Origin: a virus
IMG/VR virus record: IMGVR_UViG_3300017735_000034
Span: 1-37,528 of that record
DNA length: 37,528 bases
Direction: 5' to 3' (one strand)
Part shown: piece by piece, positions 8,452 to 19,300 of the stretch
Numbering within the stretch: the first letter of the stretch is position 1
How the letters are laid out: each line of letters starts with the position of its first letter
Notes under the pieces: generated by a model
Databases searched by the model: none
What the model saw: only the letters and a program-made list of their open reading frames with translations
Told to the model about the DNA's origin: nothing
Made by a program: the position numbers and the translations under genes

Positions 8452-9397
8452 TGAGATTGTCAGTGTTCACGGTGATTGTAAGGTAGTAAAAGCTACCGAA
8501 GATCACATCGAAGACATCTATCCTTTTATGCGTCGTGAGGATCAGATGGAGGTTGCCTGTATGGGCTATCAACCAAAGGAAGCCTTACAGGTTGCCCTTA
8601 AAAGTGACGCTGTAACTCTTACCGCAGTAGACAAGGACGACGTCCCCTTTGCAATGTTTGGTGCAGGACAGATTGAGGGTATGGCTTACATTTGGTTGCT
8701 AGGCACAGATGGACTTCTTGATAACTCTTATAACTTTATTAAGGCATCCCGTCACTACACACAGCTTTTTGCACAAACGTATGACTGTGTCTTTAACTAT
8801 GTTCACAAGGAAAATAAAAGCGCATTAAAGTGGTTAAAGTTCTGCGGAGCTAAGTTTGTAAATACTACTGAGTTTATGGGTGAGTCCTTTTATGAGTTTG
8901 TTATTACGGCAGACCAGTCACAAGTAGAGCAACCTATTCCCGTCAACGTCGACGACTTCAATAATAAAGTAGTATCTTTTGAAAACGATATAAGGACACT
9001 CGAAAATGCCATCGTAGACCCTGATGAGATTGAGAAGATTAATCCATTAGAGCACTCATTTGGTGAGGGCATGTATGTTCGCAAGATTGTAATGCCCGCT
9101 AATCAATTAATCGTCAGTAAAATACACAAACAGGATCATCCCTACTTTATTATGTCAGGAGATGTCTCTATTCTTACTAAAGATGGCGTCGTCCGTATAG
9201 ATAAACCGCATCACGGGATGACAAAAGCAGGAACAAAGAGAGTTCTATATACACACGCAGAAACCACTTGGATAACGGTTCAACACACTCACGAAACAGA
9301 TTTAAACAAGATAGAAGAAGACGTAATGGCAAAAGGATTTAACGACCCTGCTTTGACCGTTGACGAATTTAACTTACTAACAAAAGGAACTAACTAA
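8444..9397 (+). CDS. GNAT acetyltransferase-like (DUF2833/gp13-type) fused to a cupin-like domain
   Basis: I use the ATG at 8444 (product begins MANEIVSVHGDCKVV, 317 aa), because the longer frame from 8312 would run deep into the nozzle gene. Residues 1-150 resemble the DUF2833/GNAT-like fold seen in T7-like phages at the gp13 position, with an internal GAGQIEGMAYIWLLGTD strand and a KENKSALKWLKFCGA helix. Residues from about 198 onward form a double-stranded beta-helix (cupin-like) unit with EHSFGEGMYVRKIVMPA, KIHKQDHPYFIMSGDVSIL and a final WITVQHTHETD. Phage cupins of this type are usually separate genes, so the fusion is notable. Substrate and role are unknown; its place among virion genes suggests a virion component or assembly factor. 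Confidence 0.75.
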   Translation: MANEIVSVHGDCKVVKATEDHIEDIYPFMRREDQMEVACMGYQPKEALQVALKSDAVTLTAVDKDDVPFAMFGAGQIEGMAYIWLLGTDGLLDNSYNFIKASRHYTQLFAQTYDCVFNYVHKENKSALKWLKFCGAKFVNTTEFMGESFYEFVITADQSQVEQPIPVNVDDFNNKVVSFENDIRTLENAIVDPDEIEKINPLEHSFGEGMYVRKIVMPANQLIVSKIHKQDHPYFIMSGDVSILTKDGVVRIDKPHHGMTKAGTKRVLYTHAETTWITVQHTHETDLNKIEEDVMAKGFNDPALTVDEFNLLTKGTN

Positions 9398-9401
9398 TAA
9401 A

Positions 9402-10031
9402 ATGACTTGGGTAGCAACAACAATCGCTGTTCTTAGTGCCGCGGGCACTATTTATGGGCAACAACAAGCGGCAGACGCGCAGGAGGAAGCTCAAGAAAAC
9501 GCCTCAATACGTGAGAGACAACGCCAGCTTGCTGAGATGTCTTCAATGCGAACTAAGCAACGCTTTGAGCAGATCGCAATGAGTCAAAAATTACAGGTCA
9601 ACGCTCTTAAAGCTAAGGAAGCTAGAGCAACCTCTAAAGCCGCAGGGGCATCGGCAGGTATTACTGGTCAGCTTCTTACGGACATCCTAGATTCTACGTC
9701 ACGCGAAGAAGCAAATTATAGCTACTCAGTTTTGCGTAACCAACAACTAGCCAACATCAACACCGCTATAGGGCTTGAAAACTCTACACAGCAAAGTAAG
9801 GCTAACCTATTACGCATCAATCAACCTATAGCTCAACCAGATTATTTTGGAGCTATACTTAGTGGTGCTCAAACAGGGATTTCCATGAGTTCAGGTCTTA
9901 AAGACGCTGGCATCACTGGAGCTAAAAAGCCTCCCGCGGGTGGTGGTGGGGGCGCTAGCTTTCAATCCTCTAGTCCTTTCTCAACACCTCAAACAAGTTA
10001 CACACCTTTCTCAGCACCAACCTCCCTTTAA
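9402..10031 (+). CDS. Internal virion protein, T7 gp14-like
   Basis: The 209-residue protein has a hydrophobic N-terminus (VATTIAVLSAAGTIYGQQQA), followed by a long, charged, probably helical region and a QAADAQEEAQ...KEARATSKAAGASAG pattern typical of T7 gp14 relatives (T7 196 aa). gp14 is ejected into the outer membrane to form part of the DNA-translocating channel. The glycine-rich C-terminal stretch (about residues 178-190) is low in complexity. It is followed 2 bases later by the gp15-like gene, in T7 order 14-15-16. Confidence 0.85.
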   Translation: MTWVATTIAVLSAAGTIYGQQQAADAQEEAQENASIRERQRQLAEMSSMRTKQRFEQIAMSQKLQVNALKAKEARATSKAAGASAGITGQLLTDILDSTSREEANYSYSVLRNQQLANINTAIGLENSTQQSKANLLRINQPIAQPDYFGAILSGAQTGISMSSGLKDAGITGAKKPPAGGGGGASFQSSSPFSTPQTSYTPFSAPTSL

Positions 10032-10033
10032 TA

Positions 10034-13000
10034 ATGGCTAAAAACCCACTAGAAGAACTTATTAAAAACCGAACCCCTAAATATGGCGAGCTAGGCTCAG
10101 GGCAGGAAGCAGTATCAACTGATGTAGCCAGAGCTGGTAACTTTCAAGTAAACACTGGTCCATACGAAAAGACGAATGCGGCTCTACAGTTTGCTGAAGG
10201 CTTAAATAAACTTCCAGATGTTTATGATTCGGCTGTTAAAGCCCGTCAAAAAGATGCCGCCATAAAGGTCGCACAAATGGACGAGGGTGAGTTTAAGGAA
10301 GCATATCAAAAGATCATTGCTGGTGACGTTGCTGATACAGCTAGTCTGTTTGGATACACTAAAGCACATCAACAAAAGATTGTAGAGCGTTACCACAACG
10401 AAGTTGTACCGCTTGAGCTTAAAGATATATCTAGAGATTTTAGAAACAAACTAAACGACTACCCAAGTATTATAGATTTTGATGAAGATGTAGAAGCGAC
10501 AGTCGACGCCTACTACAGAGAAGTTGGTGAGCGTTTTAATGCAAGCCCCTTCACCGAAGAAGCGCACGGCTTACTTTCTATCGGCAAAGCGGCTAAACTA
10601 AAAGTAGAGCTACACGACGCCTATGAAGCACAGGCTTTAGAATACATTAAAGGTCAAAGTATCTCAAACGGCGTAAAAGCACTGGAGGATATGCAGGGTA
10701 ACGTCGACGGCGTCGAACTTACGTTAAATGCGATTCACGCGGACGCCAAGGCTTCTACTGGGAGTAATGCAGATGCTAATGCTATTACTGTTGCTTCTGT
10801 TAATTCCAGAATTGAAACACTTATAGCAGAAGGCACAAGTGAGACTCTAGATGAAGCTGCAGAGCTTCTGGAATACGCGTATGATGGTGGTCTAGAAGTA
10901 GCTAATAAGGATATTTTTGAGACTGCTGACGCACGTGAAAAAGAAATTCAATTAAGAGTAAAACTTGCGGGCGCACTTAGATTTAAACCCCAGCAAATAA
11001 CGGCAGAGGCTAAGGCGTTTCATGCAGAGCACTTACGCGCCTACGCTACCGCAAAAACACCGAAAGCCCGCGCAGAAGCGTTAGTGAAGTGGAATGAAGC
11101 AAAGGATGCTATTAAAGAGGCTGAGGTTTGGCAGATGGCAACTAAATTCCAAGAAGAGGCGCTCAGTGATCCACTCTTTAGCGCAGAAGAATTCGCAAAA
11201 GAAGCAGTAGAAGAGTTCCTTGATGACACAAGCGATAGAAAGTCAATAAGTAATGTCGAAATTCAATCATTTCTACAGCAAGGTGAGTTTAGCATAGAAG
11301 ATATGAATCTTTTATTACCGCGCTCTGCTGACGATACGGGCGTTGCTCCTACGCCGTCGTTCAACAAGTTATCTGGCGAGGCAATTGATGTGTATAGGAC
11401 TACACTAAACGCTGAGTTAATAAACATATTTTCTTCACCAGAGTATGAGACAGATGAAGAGCGTACAGCCGCAGGTCTTGAGGCAAAACAAAGAGTTTAT
11501 GATCAGACACAAGACTACGTAATAAACCGCGCACGTAGTCTTATATCTCAAGAAAAGCCCAAGAAAGAAACCGATCAAAAAGTTTCAGACCTAAAGTCTT
11601 TTGGTGCTTCTCCTAAACAAATTGAACAATATAGAAAACTTAGAATCCAAGACTCTCCATCCGCAGAACAATACTTTGAGCAAGTTAAAGATACACGGTT
11701 AGGTAATGATATTAAAAAACTTTACGACGTAAAGTCTGATGGCAGTGTTTCGATAAATATAAATGACTGGTGGTTTGTAAGTTCAGATTATGTTCAAATT
11801 GGTGAAAACTTTAACAAGCTAGTTCAAGCCCGTGTATTTAAAGACGAGGACAATCAAAGAGAACAGCACCAAAGAGTTCTTGAGTTTATTAACAGTAGAT
11901 CAAAAGTTGGCGACGAATCTATATATGCGGCGTTGGCTAACGGCGAACAGCAAGGTTATAAGGACATGCTTACTCTTATTAAACTACGAGGAATTAGTGA
12001 AGAAGCGTTCTTAACAGGTGTTGTAAGTGGTGGTTACACCATGTCATACCCAGACGTATCACCAATAGGTGCAGGAGGCGGTGTGCCCATGCAATCTAGG
12101 GAAAGCTCTGATACTTATCTTGGTATGATACTTATTGAAGACAATCTTTATGCTGAAGATATAGATAAGTTTCCTATCGCTCTTGATGGGGATATTAACA
12201 AAACTATAGAAGCTATTGAGTCTGGCGCGGCGTTTGCCTTCAAAGACATAGCTGAAAAGCTAGGAGTGACTCCAGAAAGTGTTCTTGAAGCTCAGAAGGC
12301 TTACCTTAAAACCCTTGGTTACTTTACAGAGGACAATACGGTCGACAACGACGACGATCCTACAGACGACGACGAAAAAAAAAGTAATGTTCAACTAGAC
12401 TCATCAGTTAGTGCTGATACAGTTATAGGAATGGGTGATTTAAATGACTTAAGCGGCGAAGGTGCTCAGTTTAAAATTCAAGAAAACTACTCCTCGCTCG
12501 CTAAAACCTCTACGGATAAAGACGAAAACACTTTTCAGACTACATTTAAAGATTTCATGAGACAATATTATGAAAACAATGTAAATCATAAAGGTGGCAA
12601 GGAAGGCATAGGGGCGGCTTTTGATCGCAAGTTTGAACAGATGGTAAACAGAGACCCTAAATTACTTCAGTTATTAAACCAAAATGTTACTCTATCTTTT
12701 GATATGAGCGAGGAGGATCAATCATCAGGAAAACTAGGTTACTATACGGGTGACTTTAAAACCAAGACAGGTCATATAACCATATCCCCTTCATTAAATT
12801 ATAAAAAAATGGAGCAGATCATCGCCCACGAATTAATCCATTCACTGCAATATAATGTAAAGAATAGGAAGGGATTAAAGACAAACCCTTATACCAACCA
12901 AATAAGGCGACCTCTTGATTATACAGCTCCTAAGGAAGACTTTTTAAAATATCTACAGTCAGAGGTTGAGAGCGAAGCGCGCATGGCAGAGGTCGCTCGT

Positions 13001-13342
13001 TATTACGCTGAGAAGACTGGAACCATGCTAGGTGAAGGGCAACCTGCTCCCTTTGATCAATATCATATAAAGGGCGCATTTAAGGCTTTAGTTCACTTTA
13101 TGACTAACGATTCTATAGCCGATCACTATCGTGACACTCAAGAAGAGCTATATAAGATACTTCAACTAAAAACCCCTAAGATAAATGACTCAATGACGCC
13201 TTTACAAAAAAGAAATCAAAGAAACAATCTTAGGAAAGAACTAAGTAACATTCCAGATGAACAATTAGAGCCAATCCTCGGTTCAATCGCAACCCTAGCA
13301 TCCAATAACCCAATTCAAAACTCTAACCAACAATTAGCATAA
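10034..13342 (+). CDS. Internal virion (ejection) protein, T7 gp15-like, with C-terminal HExxH zincin-like domain
   Basis: The 1102-residue protein occupies the gp15 slot (T7 747 aa) and has the same helical, alanine- and glutamate-rich body (residues 1-760). After an aspartate-rich linker (about 768-783) comes an extra domain with IIAHELIHSLQ; H932-E933-x-x-H936 is a zinc metallopeptidase motif. A downstream SEVESEARMAEVA segment offers a candidate third ligand, as in gluzincin-like enzymes. T7 gp15 forms the periplasmic tube with gp16 and has no such domain. The added domain could cut peptidoglycan or host envelope protein during DNA entry, or mature other virion proteins; this is inference. 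A nine-A run at 12375-12383 lies exactly at the linker. Confidence 0.85.
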   Translation: MAKNPLEELIKNRTPKYGELGSGQEAVSTDVARAGNFQVNTGPYEKTNAALQFAEGLNKLPDVYDSAVKARQKDAAIKVAQMDEGEFKEAYQKIIAGDVADTASLFGYTKAHQQKIVERYHNEVVPLELKDISRDFRNKLNDYPSIIDFDEDVEATVDAYYREVGERFNASPFTEEAHGLLSIGKAAKLKVELHDAYEAQALEYIKGQSISNGVKALEDMQGNVDGVELTLNAIHADAKASTGSNADANAITVASVNSRIETLIAEGTSETLDEAAELLEYAYDGGLEVANKDIFETADAREKEIQLRVKLAGALRFKPQQITAEAKAFHAEHLRAYATAKTPKARAEALVKWNEAKDAIKEAEVWQMATKFQEEALSDPLFSAEEFAKEAVEEFLDDTSDRKSISNVEIQSFLQQGEFSIEDMNLLLPRSADDTGVAPTPSFNKLSGEAIDVYRTTLNAELINIFSSPEYETDEERTAAGLEAKQRVYDQTQDYVINRARSLISQEKPKKETDQKVSDLKSFGASPKQIEQYRKLRIQDSPSAEQYFEQVKDTRLGNDIKKLYDVKSDGSVSININDWWFVSSDYVQIGENFNKLVQARVFKDEDNQREQHQRVLEFINSRSKVGDESIYAALANGEQQGYKDMLTLIKLRGISEEAFLTGVVSGGYTMSYPDVSPIGAGGGVPMQSRESSDTYLGMILIEDNLYAEDIDKFPIALDGDINKTIEAIESGAAFAFKDIAEKLGVTPESVLEAQKAYLKTLGYFTEDNTVDNDDDPTDDDEKKSNVQLDSSVSADTVIGMGDLNDLSGEGAQFKIQENYSSLAKTSTDKDENTFQTTFKDFMRQYYENNVNHKGGKEGIGAAFDRKFEQMVNRDPKLLQLLNQNVTLSFDMSEEDQSSGKLGYYTGDFKTKTGHITISPSLNYKKMEQIIAHELIHSLQYNVKNRKGLKTNPYTNQIRRPLDYTAPKEDFLKYLQSEVESEARMAEVARYYAEKTGTMLGEGQPAPFDQYHIKGAFKALVHFMTNDSIADHYRDTQEELYKILQLKTPKINDSMTPLQKRNQRNNLRKELSNIPDEQLEPILGSIATLASNNPIQNSNQQLA

Positions 13343-13348
13343 ATAAAT

Positions 13349-16300
13349 ATGTCAGCATTTGATAAAGCAATACAAGCGGCTCAACGTGGCGCACGCCAGA
13401 GTGGAGTTGAAGAAGAAAAGAAAACACCTTGGGCAGTCGATTTAGCTAAAGCTATTCCTCGTGGTCTAGAAGGTGGCATACAGGGTATATATAATTTTGC
13501 AGACTACGCCACGGGGGATATTCTTCCTGATTACGATGAAAGACTACTAGGGCGTTCCGAAACGATGGTAGGTGGTTTTGCTGAAGGTGCTGTGCAGTTC
13601 ATGACTGGTTTCATTCCCATTGCAGGACAATTAGGTAAGGCAGGACAAGTAGCACGCCTAGCGTCTGCTGGTGCTAAATCTAAGAGATTTGCTAAAATGG
13701 CTAAACGTCGTAAACGCGCGGCTGACATAGGCGCAGGTGCGGCGGCTGACTTCTTGATGTTTGACGGACAAGAAGCACGACTAAGTAACCTCATGGAAGA
13801 ATTTAACTTCCTTGATACGCCTGTGAGTGAGTATCTTGCCGCAGAAGACGACGACAACGAGGCAGAGGGACGCTTTAAAAATGCCATAGAAGGGCTGTTT
13901 ATTGAGGCAGGTATGCGCGGCTTCGGTGGTGTCTTTAGAAGTGGTATTAAAGCCATGAAGGAAGCACGCAGGGCTAAACTATCCGAAGACCCAGAGACGG
14001 CTTTACGGGCGATGTATGACACTATTTTAAAAGGCTTGGATAAGGCTAATGCTGGGTCTGGTATCTTTAGAGCAACTGACGATAAGTCTTTTGATCGTTA
14101 TGTACAGGAAACAGCAAGCCAACGCGCTCTTTCAGGTGAGGGTGGAAACCTTTCTGCTTATGACTTTACCGAGGGTTGGCTTAAAACAGAAGCAGGACAG
14201 GACAGCGCATACCGCCCTCTACTAGAGCAGTTACTAAAAGATAATGCTGAGACCCTTAAAAATACAGGGTTCTTCGGAGCTGGTGGGAAAGACTTTGATG
14301 CTCTTGGTCGGTTCTATCAATTTGATGACGGATCAGCGGGCATAAGAGTAAGCGGAAGTAGAAAAAAATTCCTAGAAGCAAAGAAAGACTCTGAAACTAC
14401 ATTTTTACACGAAACACTTCACGCGGTAACCGCCGTTAAACTAGAGGACGTATTTCAGCTTAACCAAGTTAAAGTTGCATTAGGCGAAGGGGCATCTAAC
14501 AAGGATGTCTTTTTTGAACAACTAAAACGCATTGAAGAAATAGCTAAAAACAAAAATGTAGAGGAGTCCTTTAGAGGTATCGCTTCTACATACCTAAAGG
14601 CTGTAATGGGTAATACTGGGTATAAAAACGTAGCAGACGTCGACATCGACAAGCTATTTACAGATATAGCTTCTCGTGCAGGAGACAGTCGTAACCGCTA
14701 CGGGCTAACTAATTTACATGAGTTTGTCGTAGAGACGATCAGTAACCCTAAGTTCTTTAGAGAGCTAGAAGGCGGAATAAACCCCGCTCAACGTGGGATG
14801 TTAGCTCAGATGCTACACTGGATAGGACAGATGCTCGGTGTTAAAGAAAACCTTTCTGGTGACTTTGGAACTATAGTTCGTAGTAGTTTATCAGTAGCTC
14901 GTGCTCAAGAAAAAGACATATTAAGTGGTGCGTATCAAACAGGTAACTTTAATCGCGTCGATGAACTACAGCTAAATGACAAGGCTGATGACGCATCGTT
15001 TAATGCCTCACTTGATAAAGTTGATGCTAATGATGCTGTTGAGATGGGTGACACTGGTCGCGCAGACTATGAGGGTTTTGAGGACTATGATGGTTTCTTT
15101 GGTGATACTCCTAGCAAAATAGAAGAGTATGGAATGGGAATAAGCACACGACAGCTCGACCCAGACTTTGGATTAGAAGAAGTCACCCCAGCTAGTGAGG
15201 TTCTAATTAAAGACCCACTTAATGAAGATGCTCAATTTTCTGAACTAGGAAAAGTAAAAGCAATAGACCTAGAAGCTATTAATCTCGACCAACTACCAAG
15301 CCGCTTTGAACAAGAGGACATAGTAGAAGGTGCAAAGAAGATTACTGAGGAAGAAAGGGCGTTTGAGGCAAAGCGTAAAGAGCTTGCTAAAACACCAGTC
15401 AAAGTTAACACAAAGAAGCAAGACTTTACTATTTCTGTTGAGGGTGGAAAAAAGGTAACAGTTAAAGCTAACTCAGTAAGTTATCCAGAGTTTCCAGAAT
15501 TTAATTTCTTTGTTCGTAAGAAGGGCGACATCTATGAACTTAGTGAATCAAAAACTGGGCGTGTATTAGGCGGTGCGGGTGCTAAAACACGAAAGCAGAC
15601 CATAGAAAACGGACGTAATCTTTTAAACAAAGTAGGTGCAAAAAAAGTTGCAGAGATAATAGCAGAGGACACACCAAAGCAAAGACCAGCCACCGTCGGA
15701 AAAAATGCCTTAGCAATAAAACTTAAAGACTTCCGTAAGGAAAAGAAATCGGCTTATGTTCGTTATCTTAAAATGGTTCGTAAAGGTGTTAAATCACCAT
15801 CAAAGGTTCTTGATGCCACGTTTACCATGATGAAGACAAACGACGGAAGGACAATCACGATGGGTATGCGTCACCGCGCCGCCAGACGCCTTCTAAACGA
15901 AGATTTACGAAAAGCTAAACTAAATGACAAATTATTTACAAAGGCTGAACTAAATAGCCGAAAAGAAGCTCTAAGAAAGCTGGATACACTAAGAACAAGA
16001 TTAGAAGAAGTAGATGGACAAAAGCAACAACTTGTAAGAAGTTTTAAGTCTGGTTTTCCTCTTTATGAGAAGACTGGTCGAAAAAACTACGCACAAAGCG
16101 CTATAGACGCAGTAGAGGGTGGTGTTGATTTTCGACTTGGCGTATTTGATGAAGTAAATAGACTACGTCCCTACAAGACTAAAGACGCAGACGGAAATAT
16201 AGTTACTGAAGAAATGCTCGTAAGTGGTAAAACAGATACGGGCGTTGGAAGTGCAAACGCAAGAATACGAAGAGAAGCGGGTGACACCAAACAGATTCTT

Positions 16301-19300
16301 AATGAAGGCTCCACATCTCAGAGACAGACCGTAAGAGAGGTTTTCGATAACGCAAAGGAAACCCACCCAAGTTTAGCGAATGTGCAAGCGAAGGTAGAGG
16401 ATCAAGCCCTTCAAAAGATGAATCTCACACGGGAAGAGGTTAAAAACCTAAGCCCAGACGACAGAGCGTTACTCTTAGAAGAAGCTCGTATGCTTTCGGA
16501 AGCACGGAGAGCTAAGCACGAAGCAGTTCGAGAAAAATTAGATCTTAACGATAAGGAATACGATGAGTTCTTTGGCGAAGGAGCAACTGACAAGCTAATT
16601 GATAAGTTTAGGAATGACCCTAGGGGTGGCGAAGAAGCACTCAGGAACATCCTTAAAAGCACAAGTAGCTCTGCTGGTGTCCTCCACGTAATGCGGACAC
16701 TGGTGCGTCACTTAGGTGAAGCTAAAGAGAGCATTACTAAAGACTCGGACTTAGCCCAAACTACTCAAGACCTTGTTGACGCTCTTGGTGGAAATGCTGA
16801 AACCTTTAATGCCCTAGCGCGTAGCTTGGGTGAGGGCACAGACGCCTTTAAACAGCTAAGAAATGAGCAAGCGGCTATCAAGATGACTATGGATGCCTTG
16901 GCGGTAGACCTACAAGCTCAAGCCGTGAAGTTTCAAAATGATGGCATGTTAAATGTCACCGATGGGCAACGTGTGGAGTTTCTTGAACAGCTGGATAGAC
17001 TTTATGAAGTTAGTCGCCTTTGGGTTATGTATGGTAAAGAAGCGTCTAAGACTTTACGTCAACGTCGTCCTCTTCTCAAGGGTGTTCTTCCAGAGGTTCA
17101 CGAAGCTGTTAATCAGGGAGGAATGAACAACCGAGAGGTTGCTACCCAGATGCCCACTAACGAAGCCAGATCTCGTTATTTGGCAGGTAAAACAACGGCA
17201 AAACGATTTGACCAAATTGTCGAAGAAGTAGCCACCGCTACCAACAGCCAACACCTTGTAAACGACAAGAGTATTAACCCTGTAGTTGCCACAAAAGTAG
17301 CTAAAGGTATTCACGGTTCTAAAGGAATGTCTATGATCCTAGAGTATTGGACAAACTCACTTCTGTATGGACCAACCACACAAGCTGTTAATATCTTTGG
17401 TAATGGTCTTACCTTTGGTTTAAGAGCTATGGAGCTTACCGCTGGGTCGGTTGCTACAGGACAGTTTGAACTTGCCCGAGCCGCCTTTGGCGCGGCGTTT
17501 GCCTTTGACAACTGGAGAGAGTCTTATCGTTTAATGATGAGAACCTTTAAGGAAGGAAATATTCTTACCCAAGGAAGCGCGGCATTTAAAGATAATAAGT
17601 ATGACGTAAACAGAATTACTTCGTCTAACTTAAATGACATGACGCCTCTTAATCTTACACCGCAAGGCACACTAAGGGCGGGAATGTTTGATTTGTTTGG
17701 TAAGTATTCTAGAGTTCCATCATCGTTGTTATCTGCTGGAGACGAGTTCTTTAAACAGCTCAATTATCGTTATCATGTGAAGACGATGTTGGCGTATGAA
17801 GGAGCTGTTAAGAAAGGTTTTAAAGATTTAGAATTACGGGACTACGTAATGACTAAGTTTAAGAGCATGGAAAACGAAGGACGCGCATACAATCAAGAGA
17901 ATATGGACATCAACTTCTACAACTCTGAAATCAAACCTCGGTTAGAAGATCAGAACGAACCTGAGTTTAATGCTGTGCTCGCTAATAAAGAGTATGAAGC
18001 ATATAAAGAAGGTAAGTATGTAAATAAAGACGGACAAGCAATGACACGCGAGATAGCCGAAAAGGGCGAGTCTAGAACAGTTATGGGAGCCGCCGCGCTC
18101 AAGTTTGCAAGAGAGAATACCTTTACAGATGACTTAGATGAAAAGACTGTATTTGGTGTTATGGCTAAGCACTTGAACCAGCTAAAGATGAACCCAGCAA
18201 CTAGCTTTATTTCATTCATTGTGCCCTTTGTCCGCACCCCTACAAATATCCTAAAGTTTGCTCTTGATCGTACTCCAGTCGGTGTTGCGCCTCGTGCACT
18301 TATTGGAGACGGCGGTCGTTTTATTGGTAAGCACCTTATGGGCATACAGACTCAGTATAAGTCAGCACTTATGTCAAAAGACCCAGCCATCAGAGCACAA
18401 ACTATGGGTCAGCTTACTACCGCTGTAGGCATGGGATCTACTCTAATGTATTACTTAGGCACTAACCAAGAGTTCTTTACTGGAGCAGGACCACAAGACG
18501 CAGACAGACGAAAGGCTCTTCAAATGGGTGGCTGGCAACCTTACTCAGTTAAAGTAGGTGACAAGTATTACAGCTACCAACGCGCCGACCCTATGTCTAC
18601 CGTTCTTGGTTTATATGTAGATATGTTTGAAGCATACAAGTATCACGACGTCGACGAAGACACTATGTCCTATTTGTCTGGCGTTATGATGCTCTCATTC
18701 ATCAACAACATTGCCAACAAGTCATTCTTGCAGGGTATAGATAATATGTTGCAGGTTCTTAGTGACCCTATTGGATCAACTACTAAAGCTGGTGGAGATA
18801 TTGCCGCTGGATTTGTTCCCAACTATTTCCAACAAATTAAGAACATTGAGACTACTCGTGAGCTTAAGGAAGCCAGAACAATGTGGGATCGCATAATCAA
18901 AAGGACACCCTACAGCGACGAGCTAATGCCTAAACGTAACGCGCTTGGAGAAACGATTACAGTCGACAACCCTCCTTATGGTCTTGGTGTAATATCACCA
19001 GTCTACATACGTAACGTAAGTGATGATCCTCTCGACCAAGAGATAGCTCGTTTAAACAAGGGCTTTAGTGTCCCTAAGGCTAAGCTAATGAACGCCTTTG
19101 ATATGCGTCAATCTCGCAACGAAGAAGGTCAAACAGCCTACGACCGCTACCAGCAACTTACTAGCGAGGTAGAACTAAACGGAAGATCACTTCGCAAGGC
19201 TCTTAGTGACCTCATGAAAACTCCTTACTACAAGACCTTAGAAGAGGGAACATCAGTAGACCTAGGTAAAGGTATTCAACCGCCTCGCGTAAGAGCGATG

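Noticed and set aside
13531-14022. Long leftward ORFs opposite the ejection-protein and virion genes (for example 13531-14022, 17950-18345, 19986-20405)
   Set aside because: They are antisense to strongly supported genes, have no family-like sequence and fit the shadow pattern of the sense codon usage.
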